From Acestrorhynchus altus (lineage: Eukaryota > Chordata > Actinopteri > Characiformes > Acestrorhynchidae), in contig CM067504.1 of the NCBI GenBank assembly GCA_034509495.1, positions 283,072-347,071 of the forward strand: a stretch of 64,000 nucleotides of DNA, given 5' to 3'. Made by a program: the position numbers and the translations under genes. Each line of letters starts with the position of its first letter. Within the stretch, counting starts at the first letter, position 1. The notes beneath the pieces were generated by a model. The model was given only the letters and a program-made list of their open reading frames with translations. It was not told the origin of the DNA and did no database searches. Below, one piece after another: positions 14,027 to 25,100 of the stretch.

Positions 14027-16579
14027 CTACTCCTCTTTACTTTTAGCTGGACTCCAGGTGAGCACAGCCTCCTGAGATATGCATAATAAGGCCACGCCCA
14101 CAGACACTGTGAGGAACCCACACAGAATGCCCAGACAGTCCACAACACCAAGCGTCTCCCACTCTTTATAAAGTATGGAAGACGCTACGAGGACCGAGGA
14201 CGTAAACGCCACGTAATACGCAGCCTCGAAGACGCTGGAGCTGAAGTTCTCCAAGGCTTTGTTAATGAAAGTGAACTGGATGAGGATGCTGATGAGGAGA
14301 ACCGCCAGCAGCACCAGGAAAAGGCACAGAGCTCTGCTGTCAGCTGTGAAGACATCTCCGCTGAAGACGTCTTTCGCAGCCACACCCAGTCCTTTACAGC
14401 TGGGCACGGTGAAACTGCCCAGGAGGGAACAAATGCCCACGTACACCATGATGTTAGACTTTCCGTAAGCCGGAGAGAGCCAGCCAATCAGGATGACCAG
14501 CAGTAGAACCACCCCGGTGATGTAGCTCAGGAACACTGAAACAAAGAGTGGAACGTGTGTCTGACATTAGATGACGTTCTAGATTAAAGTGCTGAATCAT
14601 GGTTCCTGAATGTCCTGAATCACTACAGCATAACATGTTTTACTCTCTTCTGAGCGGGACCTCGATGTGTCCCGTTCTTCAGGACAAATGATTTGTGTGG
14701 GTCTTTGGACCAAAACAGAGACGGCAGGTGTCTTTAAACTGAGTCCTGGAGGACCAGTGTCCAACGAGGTTTGGTGATTTTCCTCCTCAAACACACAGAG
14801 GAGCTAAACCAGGAGCAGGAAATCACCAAACTGCCCTCCAGAACCGGATTACAGAACCCTGCTATAGGAAACACATGGAGTTCCTACATTCAACTGTCCA
14901 AACCCAGAACCCTGATTACAGACCGTCTCAAACGCGGCTCAAAATGTAAAATATCAAGCTGTTAATACCTGGGTCCAGAAGACGCTCCTCTAATTCGACT
15001 CTTGATGCCACACCCTCAGACTTGGGCGAGTGAATGATGAGCACAACTGACCCGCAGCAGCACAGCACAGAACCAAGCTTCCCCAGAACATTCAGACGTT
15101 CCTGCAGCAGCAGGGAGGCCAGGACGGCTCTGCGGCGCAAAGCAAGCATCCTCAGCACAAACCTTTAACCTGGTTCTCCACAGCACTGCAAAGGGTTCCC
15201 TGAATCATAACAACAGTGCAGCCCTTTTAGGTACTGCTTTTTAAAGGTTCTTTAAAGAACCTTCACAGTGCTGGACTGTTTGTGTCCCCTTTTATAATTT
15301 AACATATTTTGTATAAATGCAGTTTGGAAAAGATCACATGGACAAACCAGAAGACAGGAACAGAATGAGAAGTACTTTTAGAACGTAGTGGTTTGTCGTG
15401 GTCACTCATTAAGGGAGGAGTTATGGAGTTCCACGGCGACCGGTAGGAATGTCCTGCGGCTCTCTGTGGTGAATTTCAGTGGAATGAGTTTTGCAACGAA
15501 GGTGCAACGATGCACCATCTGTGAAACGTGGTGGTGGTATCATGGTTTGGGCCTGTTTTGCTGCATCTGACACAGCTTGCTATCATTGGTGGAACAATGA
15601 ATTCTGAATTATAGCATCAAATTCTAAAGAAAACATCAGAAGATCTGTCCGTGAGCTGAATCTCAAAGAATGTGGGTCATGCAACAAGACAATGATCCTA
15701 AGCACACAAGTGGTTCTACTAAAGAACAGTTAAAGAAGAATAAAGTGAATGTTCTTTATAAAGTCACAGTCCTGACCTTAACCCAGTAGAAATGTTGTGA
15801 AGGACCTGAAGCAGCAGTTCATGGAAGGAAACCCACCAACAGAACAGAAAGGTTCACATACTTTTACCCTCAAAGATCTGAAACACTGATCATTTTCCTC
15901 AATAAATACATGATCAGAGTGATATTTGTGTCTCATTCTGATCTGGTTCCTGATCTACTTTTAGGACCATGATGGAACAGATCTGTTTCAGCCTTCATGT
16001 AGGTCTTTCAGTTGTAAGGGTTTGATGTAAAAACCTCATCCTTATGCAGGAACCTGGACCAAGCCTTTGTTTAAAGCCTGCATCCAATCCTGCTGTCCTT
16101 TATTTCAATCCCATCTGAAGTTTAGTCCCGAAAGACCAGCAGAGACTCAAACTGGATCAGAAAGTGAATGAAACCCACCCAAACAGGAGCCCCAGGGCCC
16201 CCAGAGGAGTGACCAGCACTGCAGGAGCTGCACTGAGAGCCAGCAGGTTCCCTGTCTGACCCACCATCACTGTGGAGAAACATCTACAGTTACTACAGAT
16301 CAACAAACAGACACTACTCCTGCACTCCACATCTGGACTCACTTGCAGATGTTCCACACCACCAGACCCAGTCAGACAGGTGAGTCCTACCTGTAGAGGT
16401 GAGATGGACAGTGATTGGCTGATGAAGGAGGACAGAGTCAGGTGATATGGGGGATTGGGGGGGGGTGTACCTGCTGCGCGAGCTCGCAGAATTCCCTTCT
16501 TCTGGAGAACAAACGTGGATCCATTAATCAAACTGGACACGACGGCTGTTCCCACACCGACCAGCGGTCCGGCAATCAT
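14027..16579 (-). CDS. nipa1: NIPA1 magnesium transporter
   Basis: NIPA1 is the Mg2+ transporter of endosomes and plasma membrane whose human orthologue is mutated in spastic paraplegia 6. Coding exons in transcript order are 16471-16579, 16343-16390, 16179-16269, 14969-15129 and 14027-14535. They total 918 bases, or 305 residues plus stop, with GT-AG junctions and consistent phase. Visible landmarks are VVSSLINGSTFVLQKKGILR, a short exon ending DWVWWCGTSA, APAVLVTPLGALGLLFG, VVLIIHSPKSEG and SNIMVYVGICSLLGSFTVP. The tail after the last hydrophobic helix is very short. The ATG at 16579 is the only in-frame ATG of the first exon; the frame further upstream reaches only GTG. The protein therefore lacks the Ala-rich N-terminus of human NIPA1 (about 329 residues). 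The three internal exons have the same phase as those of nipa2, two with identical lengths. Confidence 0.92.
15300..15990 (+). mobile_element. Tc1-like transposon remnant, 3' half (third lineage)
   Basis: Translation in shifting frames gives IMVWACFAAS, then QQDNDPKHTS, then a decayed C-terminal region ending FLNKYMI. These are the VWACFxxS and QQDNDPKHT motifs of Tc1-like transposases. It lies in the nipa1 intron between exons 15129 and 16179. Just before it, near 15230-15270, is a self-complementary AAAGGTTCTTTAAAGAACC patch. Confidence 0.75.
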
Positions 16580-16870
16580 GATCACTGCCCCACTGACCGA
16601 CTGTCCGGCCCGGATCTGCTCCGGCAGCGGGCGTGGCGGGGCTGCAGCGCCCCCCTGCGGCAGAGACACGTACAAACAGCGACTTCCCGTCTGAAGAGCC
16701 CGGCGCTGCGCCCCCTGCTGGTCAACATTCACTTCTGCCGGGCATAAAGGTCAGGGGGAGGAGTCAGCTGTCTGCTGACGGAAGGTGGGCGTGTCAGAGG
16801 AGCCCTATTGGCTGAACTACACGATTTTAAAGTTCACTTCAGTCCGAATCAGAAACCGAAACACCTTTAC
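16580..16870 (-). promoter_or_regulatory. Putative nipa1 promoter and 5' UTR
   Basis: This CpG-containing stretch lies directly upstream of the nipa1 start codon, with an ATTGGCTG (inverted CCAAT) box at 16807-16814. Beyond it the minisatellites begin. No exact start site can be read. Confidence 0.45.
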
Positions 16871-16874
16871 CTCA

Positions 16875-17552
16875 CTGACTCAGAGTCAGAACATCAGAGT
16901 CAGAACATCACTCAGAACATCAGAGTCAGAACATCAGAGTCAGAACATCAGAGTCAGAACATCACTCAGAACATCAGAGTCAGAACATCACTCAGAACAT
17001 CAGAGTCAGAACATCAGAGTCAGAACATCACTCAGAACATCAGAGTCAGAACTTCAGTCAGAACATCATCAGAGTCAGAACATCACTCAGAACATCAGAG
17101 TCAGAACTTCAGTCAGAACATCATCAGAGTCAGAACATCACTCAGAACATCAGAGTCAGAACTTCAGTCAGAACATCAGAGTCAGAACATCACTCAGAAC
17201 ATCAGAGTCAGAACTTCAGTCAGAACATCATCAGAGACAGAACATCAGAGTCAGAACATCACTCAGAACATCAGAGTCAGAACATCACTCAGAACATCAG
17301 AGTCAGAACATCAGAGTCAGAACATCAGTCAGAACATCATCAGAGTCAGAACATCACTCAGAACATGAGAGTCAGAACATCAGAGTCAGAACATCACTCA
17401 GAACATCAGAGTCAGAACATCAGAGTCAGAACATCACTCAGAACATCACTCAGAACATCAGAGTCAGAACATCACTCAGAACATCAGAGTCAGAACATCA
17501 GAGTCAGAACATCACTCAGAACATCAGAGTCATCAGAACATCAGAGTCAGAA
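16875..17552. repeat. Minisatellite of AGTCAGAACATCA units
   Basis: Dozens of copies of a 12-27 base unit made of CAGAGTCAGAACAT and CACTCAGAACAT occupy the nipa1-chek2 interval. Open frames reading SEHQSQNITQNIRVRT are a by-product of the repeat length. Confidence 0.95.
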
Positions 17553-17555
17553 CAT

Positions 17556-17735
17556 GTCCACTGTCCTTAGAAACGCCCACTGTCTTTAGAAACGCCCACT
17601 TTGTATTAGAAACGCCCAGTGTCCTTAGAAACGCCCACTGTCTTAAGAAACGCCCACCGTCCTTAGACACGCCCACTGTCTTTATACACGCCCAGTGTCC
17701 TTAGAAACGCCCACTGTCTTTAGAAACGCCTGTAA
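17556..17735. repeat. Short array of TTAGAAACGCCCACTGTC units
   Basis: About nine imperfect copies of a roughly 20-base unit each carry ACGCCCAC or ACGCCCAG. The unit's GTGGGCGT complement resembles a KLF/Sp-type box, which is an inference. Confidence 0.85.
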
Positions 17736-17774
17736 CATTTTACAGCAGTGTACCTTTTCACTCATATTCTGTAG

Positions 17775-18035
17775 TGGCCAAGGTAGTGAACACTAGTGGT
17801 TAGGGTAGTGAACAGGGTAGTGGTCAGAATAGTGGTCAGGGTTATGAACACTGTAGTGGTCAGGGTAGTGGTCAGAATAGTGGTCAGGGTAGTGTTCAGA
17901 CTAGTGTTCAGAATAGTGGTCAGGGTTGTGAACAGGGTAGTGGTCAGGGTAGTGAACAGGGTAGTGGTCAGAATAGTGGTCAGGGTTATGAACACTGTAG
18001 TGGTCAGGGTAGTGAACAGGGTAGTGGTCAAGAAG
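17775..18035. repeat. Minisatellite of GTAGTGGTCAGG units
   Basis: Repeats of GTAGTGGTCAGGGTAGTG and GTAGTGAACAGG with GTTATGAACACT variants end just before the putative chek2 promoter. Confidence 0.9.
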
Positions 18036-18064
18036 TCCACTAAGCCTTGCTGTTTGATTTTGCA

Positions 18065-18195
18065 GCATAAAACTACATTTCCCAGAGGTCCTTGTGGCGA
18101 CAGTGCTGTGTTGTGATTGGCTGCGCGCGCAGGAGCCCGGCACTGGTACATGTGGTTCTGCCTGACTTCAGAGAGCGACGGTTCTTCTCGGTACG
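18065..18195 (+). promoter_or_regulatory. Putative chek2 promoter and non-coding first exon
   Basis: ACTACATTTCCCAGAGG at 18072-18088 closely resembles the ZNF143/Staf element (ACTACAATTCCCAG). It is followed by ATTGGCTG (inverted CCAAT) at 18116-18123 and a GCGCGCGC run. A donor (TCTCG then GTACGG) lies at 18190. The first recognisable coding exon begins at 20110, and human CHEK2 also has a non-coding first exon, so this is the best candidate. The assignment is inferred. Confidence 0.55.
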
Positions 18196-18309
18196 GTTCA
18201 ATAAAGAGTGCTGAGGTTCTGACTGTGCTGGGTTTAGACTCGGTTCTGTAAGGAGCTGCTTTCTGCTTGATTCCCCGCAGTTACGGATCCACCGCGCTAA
18301 TGCTGAGCT

Positions 18310-19035
18310 TCTGCCTTAGGTCTGATTTCTGATTCTGAGTCTGATCTCTGTAGGTCTGATCTCTGTAGGTCTGATTCTGAGTGTGATCTTTTTAGGTCTG
18401 AACTCTTTGGGTCTGATTGTGAGTCTGATCTCTTGAGGTCTGATCTCTTGAGGTCTGATCTCTTGAGGTCTGATCTCTTGGTCTGATTCTGAGTCTGATC
18501 TGTTTAGCTCTGATCTCTGTAGGTCTGATCAGTTTAGCTCTGATCTCTGTAGGTCTGATCTCTGTAGGTCTGATCTCTTTAGGTCTAAACTCTAGGTCTG
18601 AACTCTTACGTCTGATTCTGAGTCTGATCTGTTTAGGTCTGATCTCTGTAGGTCTGAACTCTATAGGTTTGAACTCTATAGGTCTGATATCTGTGGGTCT
18701 GATATCTGTGGGTCTGATATCTGTGGGTCTGATTCTGAGTCTGATTTGTTTATGTCTGGTTCTGAGTCTGCTCTCTTTAGGTCTGCTCTCTTTAGGTCTG
18801 CTCTCTTTAGGTCTGCTCTCTTTAGGTCTGATCTCTGTAGGTCTGATTCTGAGTCTGATCTCTTTAGGTCTGATCTCTTTAGGTCTGATTCTGAGTCTGA
18901 TCTGTTTAGGTCTGACCTCTGTAGGTCTGACCTCTGTAGGTCTGACCTCTGTAGGTCTAAACTCTTTAGGTCTGATCTCTGTAGGTCTGATTCTGATTCT
19001 TATCTCTTTAGGTCTGATCTCTGTAACTCTTCTTC
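18310..19035. repeat. Minisatellite of GGTCTGATCTCTGTA units
   Basis: About 45 copies of a 15-base unit, with TTTAG, TTGAG and GTAG endings and TCTGATTCTGAG interruptions, lie in the putative first intron of chek2. Confidence 0.95.
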
Positions 19036-19138
19036 AGCTTGAGGGTTTGGTCCACATACTGCTGCTGTGCTGGAAAAGGGATATGGGAGGTGCCACCTTC
19101 ATACAGGCTCCGTCCTCTTTTTTAGCCAATTTCCACTG

Positions 19139-19990
19139 ATGATAACTGTAGTCTGATCTGATCAGTATTTATTGATCTACTCATACAGAATCGTGTCTCT
19201 CAGGACGGCGTCGGGTTTAACGCAACACGCCAGACGTCTCTGCATGGAGGTGTAGAGGTTCCTAATGTCGTCCTGTGATGATCCATCCCATGCAGCTTGA
19301 ATGTTCTCACTCAGTTCTGCAGATGGTGTGGTAGGGGTGGAGTGTTGATAGAGCGTCCAATAGCATCCCACACATTTTCAATCAGGGACAGGTCTGGAGA
19401 TGAGACCGACCACGGCGTAGTATCTGTGTCTTCAAGACGAGATCTTGAGACGGCAGCAGTGTGTGGACGAGCGTCATCCTGTTGGAATAGAGCACCGGAG
19501 TGTGTGCTCAGAAAAGGTAGAACCACTGGTTGCAGAACCTCATTAACGTAACGTTGGTCTGTAATGAAGACCAAACGATGAAACTGCACCCACACCGTGA
19601 CAACAGACCTTCTGGACATGAGACAGCATTCCATTGAACTTGGCTCTGACCACAGTGTCTCCACACACAGATTCATTGGTCATCAAGCAGGACTCATCAC
19701 TGAAGATGACCCACTGCCATTCTGAGTGACTCCATGACAGTCTTCGGTGATGTTGACATGGTGTTAAGGTCAGTCGTCGTAACGGTCTGTGTGCATGTAG
19801 TCCTGCGCCGTGCAGCCGCTTGCCAATGGTGCTGCGCTAACAGGACGACGCATCACTGCTCCGTGCATGTCCAACAATCCGTAGGTTCTCCTTCTCTGTG
19901 GTTCGTGTAGGTCTCCCAGATCCTTCAGGTGGTCGGTGTGTGCTTTCTGTCTTCTGTCACCAACAGTGTGCTATGGTAATATCTATGATG
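19139..19990 (-). mobile_element. Tc1-like transposon, family A, longest copy
   Basis: The minus strand reads FQQDDARPHTAAVSRSR, SPDLSLIENVWDAIGRSIN and, after a frame break, ENIQAAWDGSSQ with a C-terminal MQRRLACCVKPDAVLRDT. These are the second half of a Tc1-like transposase. The 3' flank (TATTTATTGATCTACTCATA) recurs at the ends of the 37287 and 60120 copies. It is dead by frameshift and lies in chek2 intron 1. Confidence 0.8.
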
Positions 19991-20115
19991 GTATGGGACA
20001 CAATATTAGACCACGCTGCTTCTGGGAGCCGTACGATGCGTCCCCTCTGAACGTAATGACGTCATCATGTTACTCACACCCACTAAAGCCTGTTACTTAC
20101 CCCCTACAGAGCGAC

Positions 20116-22077
20116 ATGTCAGAGGAGGCAGGACCGAGTGGACACTCCCAGTCACAGACCCAGTCTCAGCCTGGGTCCAGCTCATCCTCCGGACCTACCT
20201 CAGCCAGCCAGTCCTCCTCGGGCTCCGGGACACTGAGCTCGGTGGACACTATCCCTGTGGCAGACCTGTCTTCAATCCCCGAAGAACCTGAAGAGCCTGA
20301 GCCCAAATACTGGGGACGCATGGTGCCTTTGATCAGGGGATTTAATCTGCACAGTAAGTCTACTGTCCACCACCGTCTTCACAGCAGCAGTTTTTGTTTT
20401 ATTTGTGCAGGACGTTCGATCGTTACGTAGTAAAGTGTGAATATTCATGATTAACTAAAGGATAGAATCGCATTGTTGTGATATTATTAAATGATCTCAG
20501 AGCGAGCGAGCGAGCGCACAGTCCAACAAACAACCGGCAAAGAAATCACAGAAAATAACGACATGCATGAAAACACCTTCAAAACACCTGATCTACAGGT
20601 AAACACCATATTTATCACAACAAGCATACTTTCAAATATTCTCCTATAAACAGTACAGAGACTTCATTCACAGCGTGCTGCACTACGTCAACTCTGCCAT
20701 GTGCCGGAGTTCCACAACATCCAGTTCTGTATTATGGGATGCCCACCTGCGTCAGTACTCCAGTACACCTGAGCATTACAGCAGACCTGGTGGTCCTGTG
20801 TCCCCGTGTCAGTCATTCCCGGAAGAGGGTCCCCCCTCTTGAGTGTGGGGGAGTTTTTCCTGCACTGGCGTCCTTTGGTTCACTGAGGGTTAATGTGTTA
20901 ATCCTTTGTGTTGTTGGTCTTTTCATTGGACGTCTTCAAAGCTGCTTTGTAATATCAGTTCTAAAAAGCGCGGTACAGACAAAATTGGTCTTAGTTACAG
21001 TGACAGTGTGTGAAGCTCCGTCCACCATGTTTGGAAGCTGTACATTAGCCTGTTTGATGTGATGGTGTTGTCTAATAAAATGAGTTTATCTTCCAGAAGA
21101 CGTTGAAACATTGATGGTGACGCATGTTGTACTTTTATTTCCACAGACTGTCTCGAACAGCAGTACTTTTTTGGCCGGGACAGCCGGTGTGACTGTCCTT
21201 TCAATGACCCCCTGATATTAAAGTCCCCGCATTACAAAACCTATTCGAAAAGGCACTTCAGGATCTTCAGGGTACTCACGTTTTAAAGCAGTGTACACTT
21301 TCATCTGAAATGTTGTAACGAGGGTATCACAGAGCGGTGTGTTTGGGATTCTTACAGGATGGGAAGCTGGTGTATTTAGAGGACCTGAGTGGGAACGGGA
21401 CGTGGGTTGATGATGTAGAAGTTGGAAAAGGAAAGAAACTCCCTCTTAACAACGACTCTGTGGTTTCCCTCGCCGACCCCAAGCACAAAGGTACGAACGA
21501 GTCCACGACAGTCACGCACACCGTTACAGTAACGACATCTAAACAACGTGTTGCTATATGTTTAAAGATGGAGCAGTTTGGAGATGAAGCCAGAGAGGTC
21601 AGGTTGAGATGATTTGGACGTGTGTTGAGGAGGAATAGAAAATATATTGGACAAACAATGTTGGAGATGGAGCTGCCTGGCAGAAGGAGAAGAGGAAGAC
21701 CTCAGAGAAGGTTTATGGATGTAGTGAAGGTGGACATGGAGATGGTTGGTGTAACAGTAGAGGAGGCAGGGGATAGGGCAAGATGGAGGCAGATGATCCG
21801 CTGTGGTGACCCCTAAAGAGAGCAAGAAGAAGAAGAAGAAGAAGATGAAGAAGATGAAGAAGAAGGAGAAGAAGAAGACGAAGAAGAAGCAGGAGGAGAA
21901 GGAGGAGGAGAAGGAGGAGGAGAGAAAGAAAGAAATCCTGAGCACTAGGTGGCGGTGTTGTACTGTGTGGTCAGATCTCCCTGGTTGGATATAAAGTCTA
22001 CTTTTCTTCACTCACATTTTATACACATGAAACACCTGTGATGCATATATTGCCAGGTTTTCAACAAAGTACAGCTT

Positions 22078-22131
<54 letters not shown>

Positions 22132-25100
22132 TCAGTGTTTTGATTACAGCAGCTAAACAAAGCTTTGAAGTGTTTTTATCCTTTTAAAGGTTAATTTTTC
22201 TTTTCTATCTTTAAGTTTTTATGTTTGTCGACATGACGGACGACGATCAGCCGAACTTCCCCAAAGAGTTCAGAGACAAATATCATGTTACACGAAAGAT
22301 CGGCTCGTAAGTGTTTCTCCACTTGCTTAATTACCTGATTACGTCACCCTGCTCTCACGCTGCTCTCACCCTGCTCTCACGCTGCTCTCACCCTGCTCTC
22401 ACGCGGCTCTCACGCTGCTCTCACGCTGCTCTCACCCTGCTCTCACGCGGCTCTCACCCTGCTCTCACGCGGCTCTCACCCTGCTCTCACGCGGCTCTCA
22501 CGCTGCTCTCACGCTGCTCTCACCCTGCTTTCACACTGCTCTCACGCTGCTCTCTGAATGCTCTCACACTGCTCTCACGCTGCTCTCACGCTGCTCTCTG
22601 AATGCTCTCACCCTGCTCTCACGCTGCTCTCACGCTGCTCTCACCCTGCTCTCACCCTGCTCTCACCCTGCTCTCACACTGCACTCACACTGCACTCACA
22701 CTGCTCTCACGCTGCTCTCACGCTGCTCTCACGCTCCTCTCACGCTGCTCTCTGAATGCTCTCATGCTGCTCTCTGAATGTTCTCACGCTGCTCTCTGAA
22801 TGCTCTCACGCTGCTCTCACGCTGCTCTCACGCTGCTCTCGCCCTGCTCTCGCACTGCTCTCTGAATGCTCTCACGCTACTCTCTGAATGTTCTCACGCT
22901 GCTCTCACCCTGCTCTCACACTGCTCTCACACTGCTCTCTGAATGCTCTCACGCTGCTCTCACGCCGCTCTCACGTCGCTCTCACACTGCTCTCACGCTG
23001 CTCTCTGAATGCTCTCACGCTGCTCTCACGCTGCTCTCTGAATGCTCTCACGCTGCTCTCTGAATGCTGTCACGCCGCTCTCACGCCGCTCTCACACTGC
23101 TCTCTGAATGCTCTCACGCTGCTCTCACGCTGCTCTCTGAATGCTCTCACGCTGCTCTCTGAATGCTCTCACGCTGCTCTCACGCCGCTCTTACACCGCT
23201 CTCACACTGCTCTCACGCTGCTCTCACGCTGCTTTCACGCTGCTCTCACACTGGTCTCTGAATGCGGCTCTGCTCTCACACGGTTCTATGTTTATGCAGC
23301 TGTTTGTGTGTGTGTATCATAAACTTGTGGGTGGAGTCATGTATTGGGAGCTTATTTGCATATTGTTTTATTTGATGTGTAACCTGTTTGACCGCCGTTC
23401 TCTGTCCACAGGGGTGTGTGTGGTGAGGTGAAGCTGGCCATCGTAAGAGAGACGTGCAAAAAAGTGGCGTTAAAAACAATAAATAAAAACAACTTTCCTT
23501 CTGTTGGGGTATGAAGATCTTACACACTGATACACGCGAGAGTGCGATATTACACCGTGACCTGCACCACCTACAATGTTTTACTCTGATTCCATCACAC
23601 TCCTAACAGTCCTGCGTGTCCATCACACTCCTAACAGTCCTGAGTGTCCGTCACACTCCTCTAACAGTCCTGAGTGTCCATCACACTCCCTAACAGTCCT
23701 GAGTGTCCATCACACTCCTCTAACAGTCCTGCGTGTACGGTTAAGCTAGTCTTGATGGTTGTATCTTAAAACTCAATAACATCAGAAATCAAATCATTCA
23801 CGGTACAGGGTCATTGTCTCCCTGTAGCTGAACATCAGATTCAGAACCTTGATGCTGACCTACAAAGCCAACAATGGACCAGCTCCTCCAAACATGATGG
23901 CAATGGTCAAAATTCGAGCTGCACCAAGAGCCCTTCCAGCTTCTCGTACAGCTCGGTTTGACCCACCATCTCTCAGAACACAAGGAGAACATGCATCCAG
24001 ACTCTTTTCTGTTCTGGTACCAAAATGGAGGAATGAACTTCTCCTGGGAGTCCGAACAGCTGAGTCCCTCACTGTCTTCAAACGCAGACTGAAGATCATC
24101 TGTTTCAGGAGGATTTAACTCCATAAAGACATTCATTTCAGCAGGATTTAACCGTATATTCTAGCCTCGTCTTCTAGATAAGGATATTCTGAGTGAACAG
24201 CAAAGCACTGTTGTAAGTCGCTCTGGAGAAGGGTGTCTGATAAACACCGTAAATGTAAGTGGTTCAATACACTGTCAAATGGAGAGTACATGGTACACAC
24301 TATTAGGGTCAGTGCTGTAATTCCACAAGTGTGAAACCCAGAAACCATAAATCGTACACCGTTGGATTTGCATGATATTGTGGGAACTACAGTGATTGAG
24401 GAGTATTGTAGTGGGAACTGTAGTCTTGTTTGTCCCCCACCCATTGTCCTCCTTCTCGCCGTCACGTGTAGAGAGTCAGGTGCTCATTTTTATCTCTCTA
24501 TTCTTTATCTCTTACTGTTCTCAACTCTGGATTTGAAACACAGAGACTACAGCATGTATGACACTGTAGCTCACACTGTACTTTTGTAATCTACTCCAAC
24601 CGAACAGCCCTCAGTCAGTCATGATGTCTGTGCATCGTTACAGCCCCGTCCTCAGTAAGATGGACTGATCTTCTGAGAGATTTGTTATTGTGAAACATTA
24701 GTTCATCAGTGTTTTGTTGGATTGTTTCTACAGACGGCCACGAGAAACGCCGAGCGGGAGATCGAGATCTTAAAGAAAATAGATCACGTACGTCTGATTT
24801 TGATTTGTACCCAACAAGCAGAGAAAGTTTGGCAATGTTTTTTAAAGGTTCACCTGTAACGTTACATAAATAATGTTTCAGACATGAATTTATTACAGAG
24901 TTACTCAAACTTTTATTATGTAACAATCACAGTAAATCAAAAACCAACATGGAAACATCTGAAGTAATTTCCCAAATATTAATAACACACTGACATGGTG
25001 GTGGTGTGTTAGTGTGTGTTGCTGGTACGAGTGGATCAGACACAGCAGTGCTGCTGGAGTGTTTAAACACTGTGTCCACTCACTGTCCACTCTATAGACT

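Noticed and set aside
16580..16732. NIPA1 start at 16732
   Set aside because: The codon is GTG and the upstream 51 codons have no family similarity. The ATG at 16579 is the first in frame.
16785..17589. Frames of about 260 and 186 codons rich in S, E, H, Q, N and R
   Set aside because: Minisatellite translation in several frames at once; no splice or start context and no known family.
18669..19139. GLISVGLI-type hydrophobic frame
   Set aside because: Translation of the 15-bp TCTGATCTCTGTAGG minisatellite; it looks like a membrane protein only because of the repeat.
22311..23322. Frames repeating SHAALTLLSRC
   Set aside because: Translation of the 11-bp intronic minisatellite.
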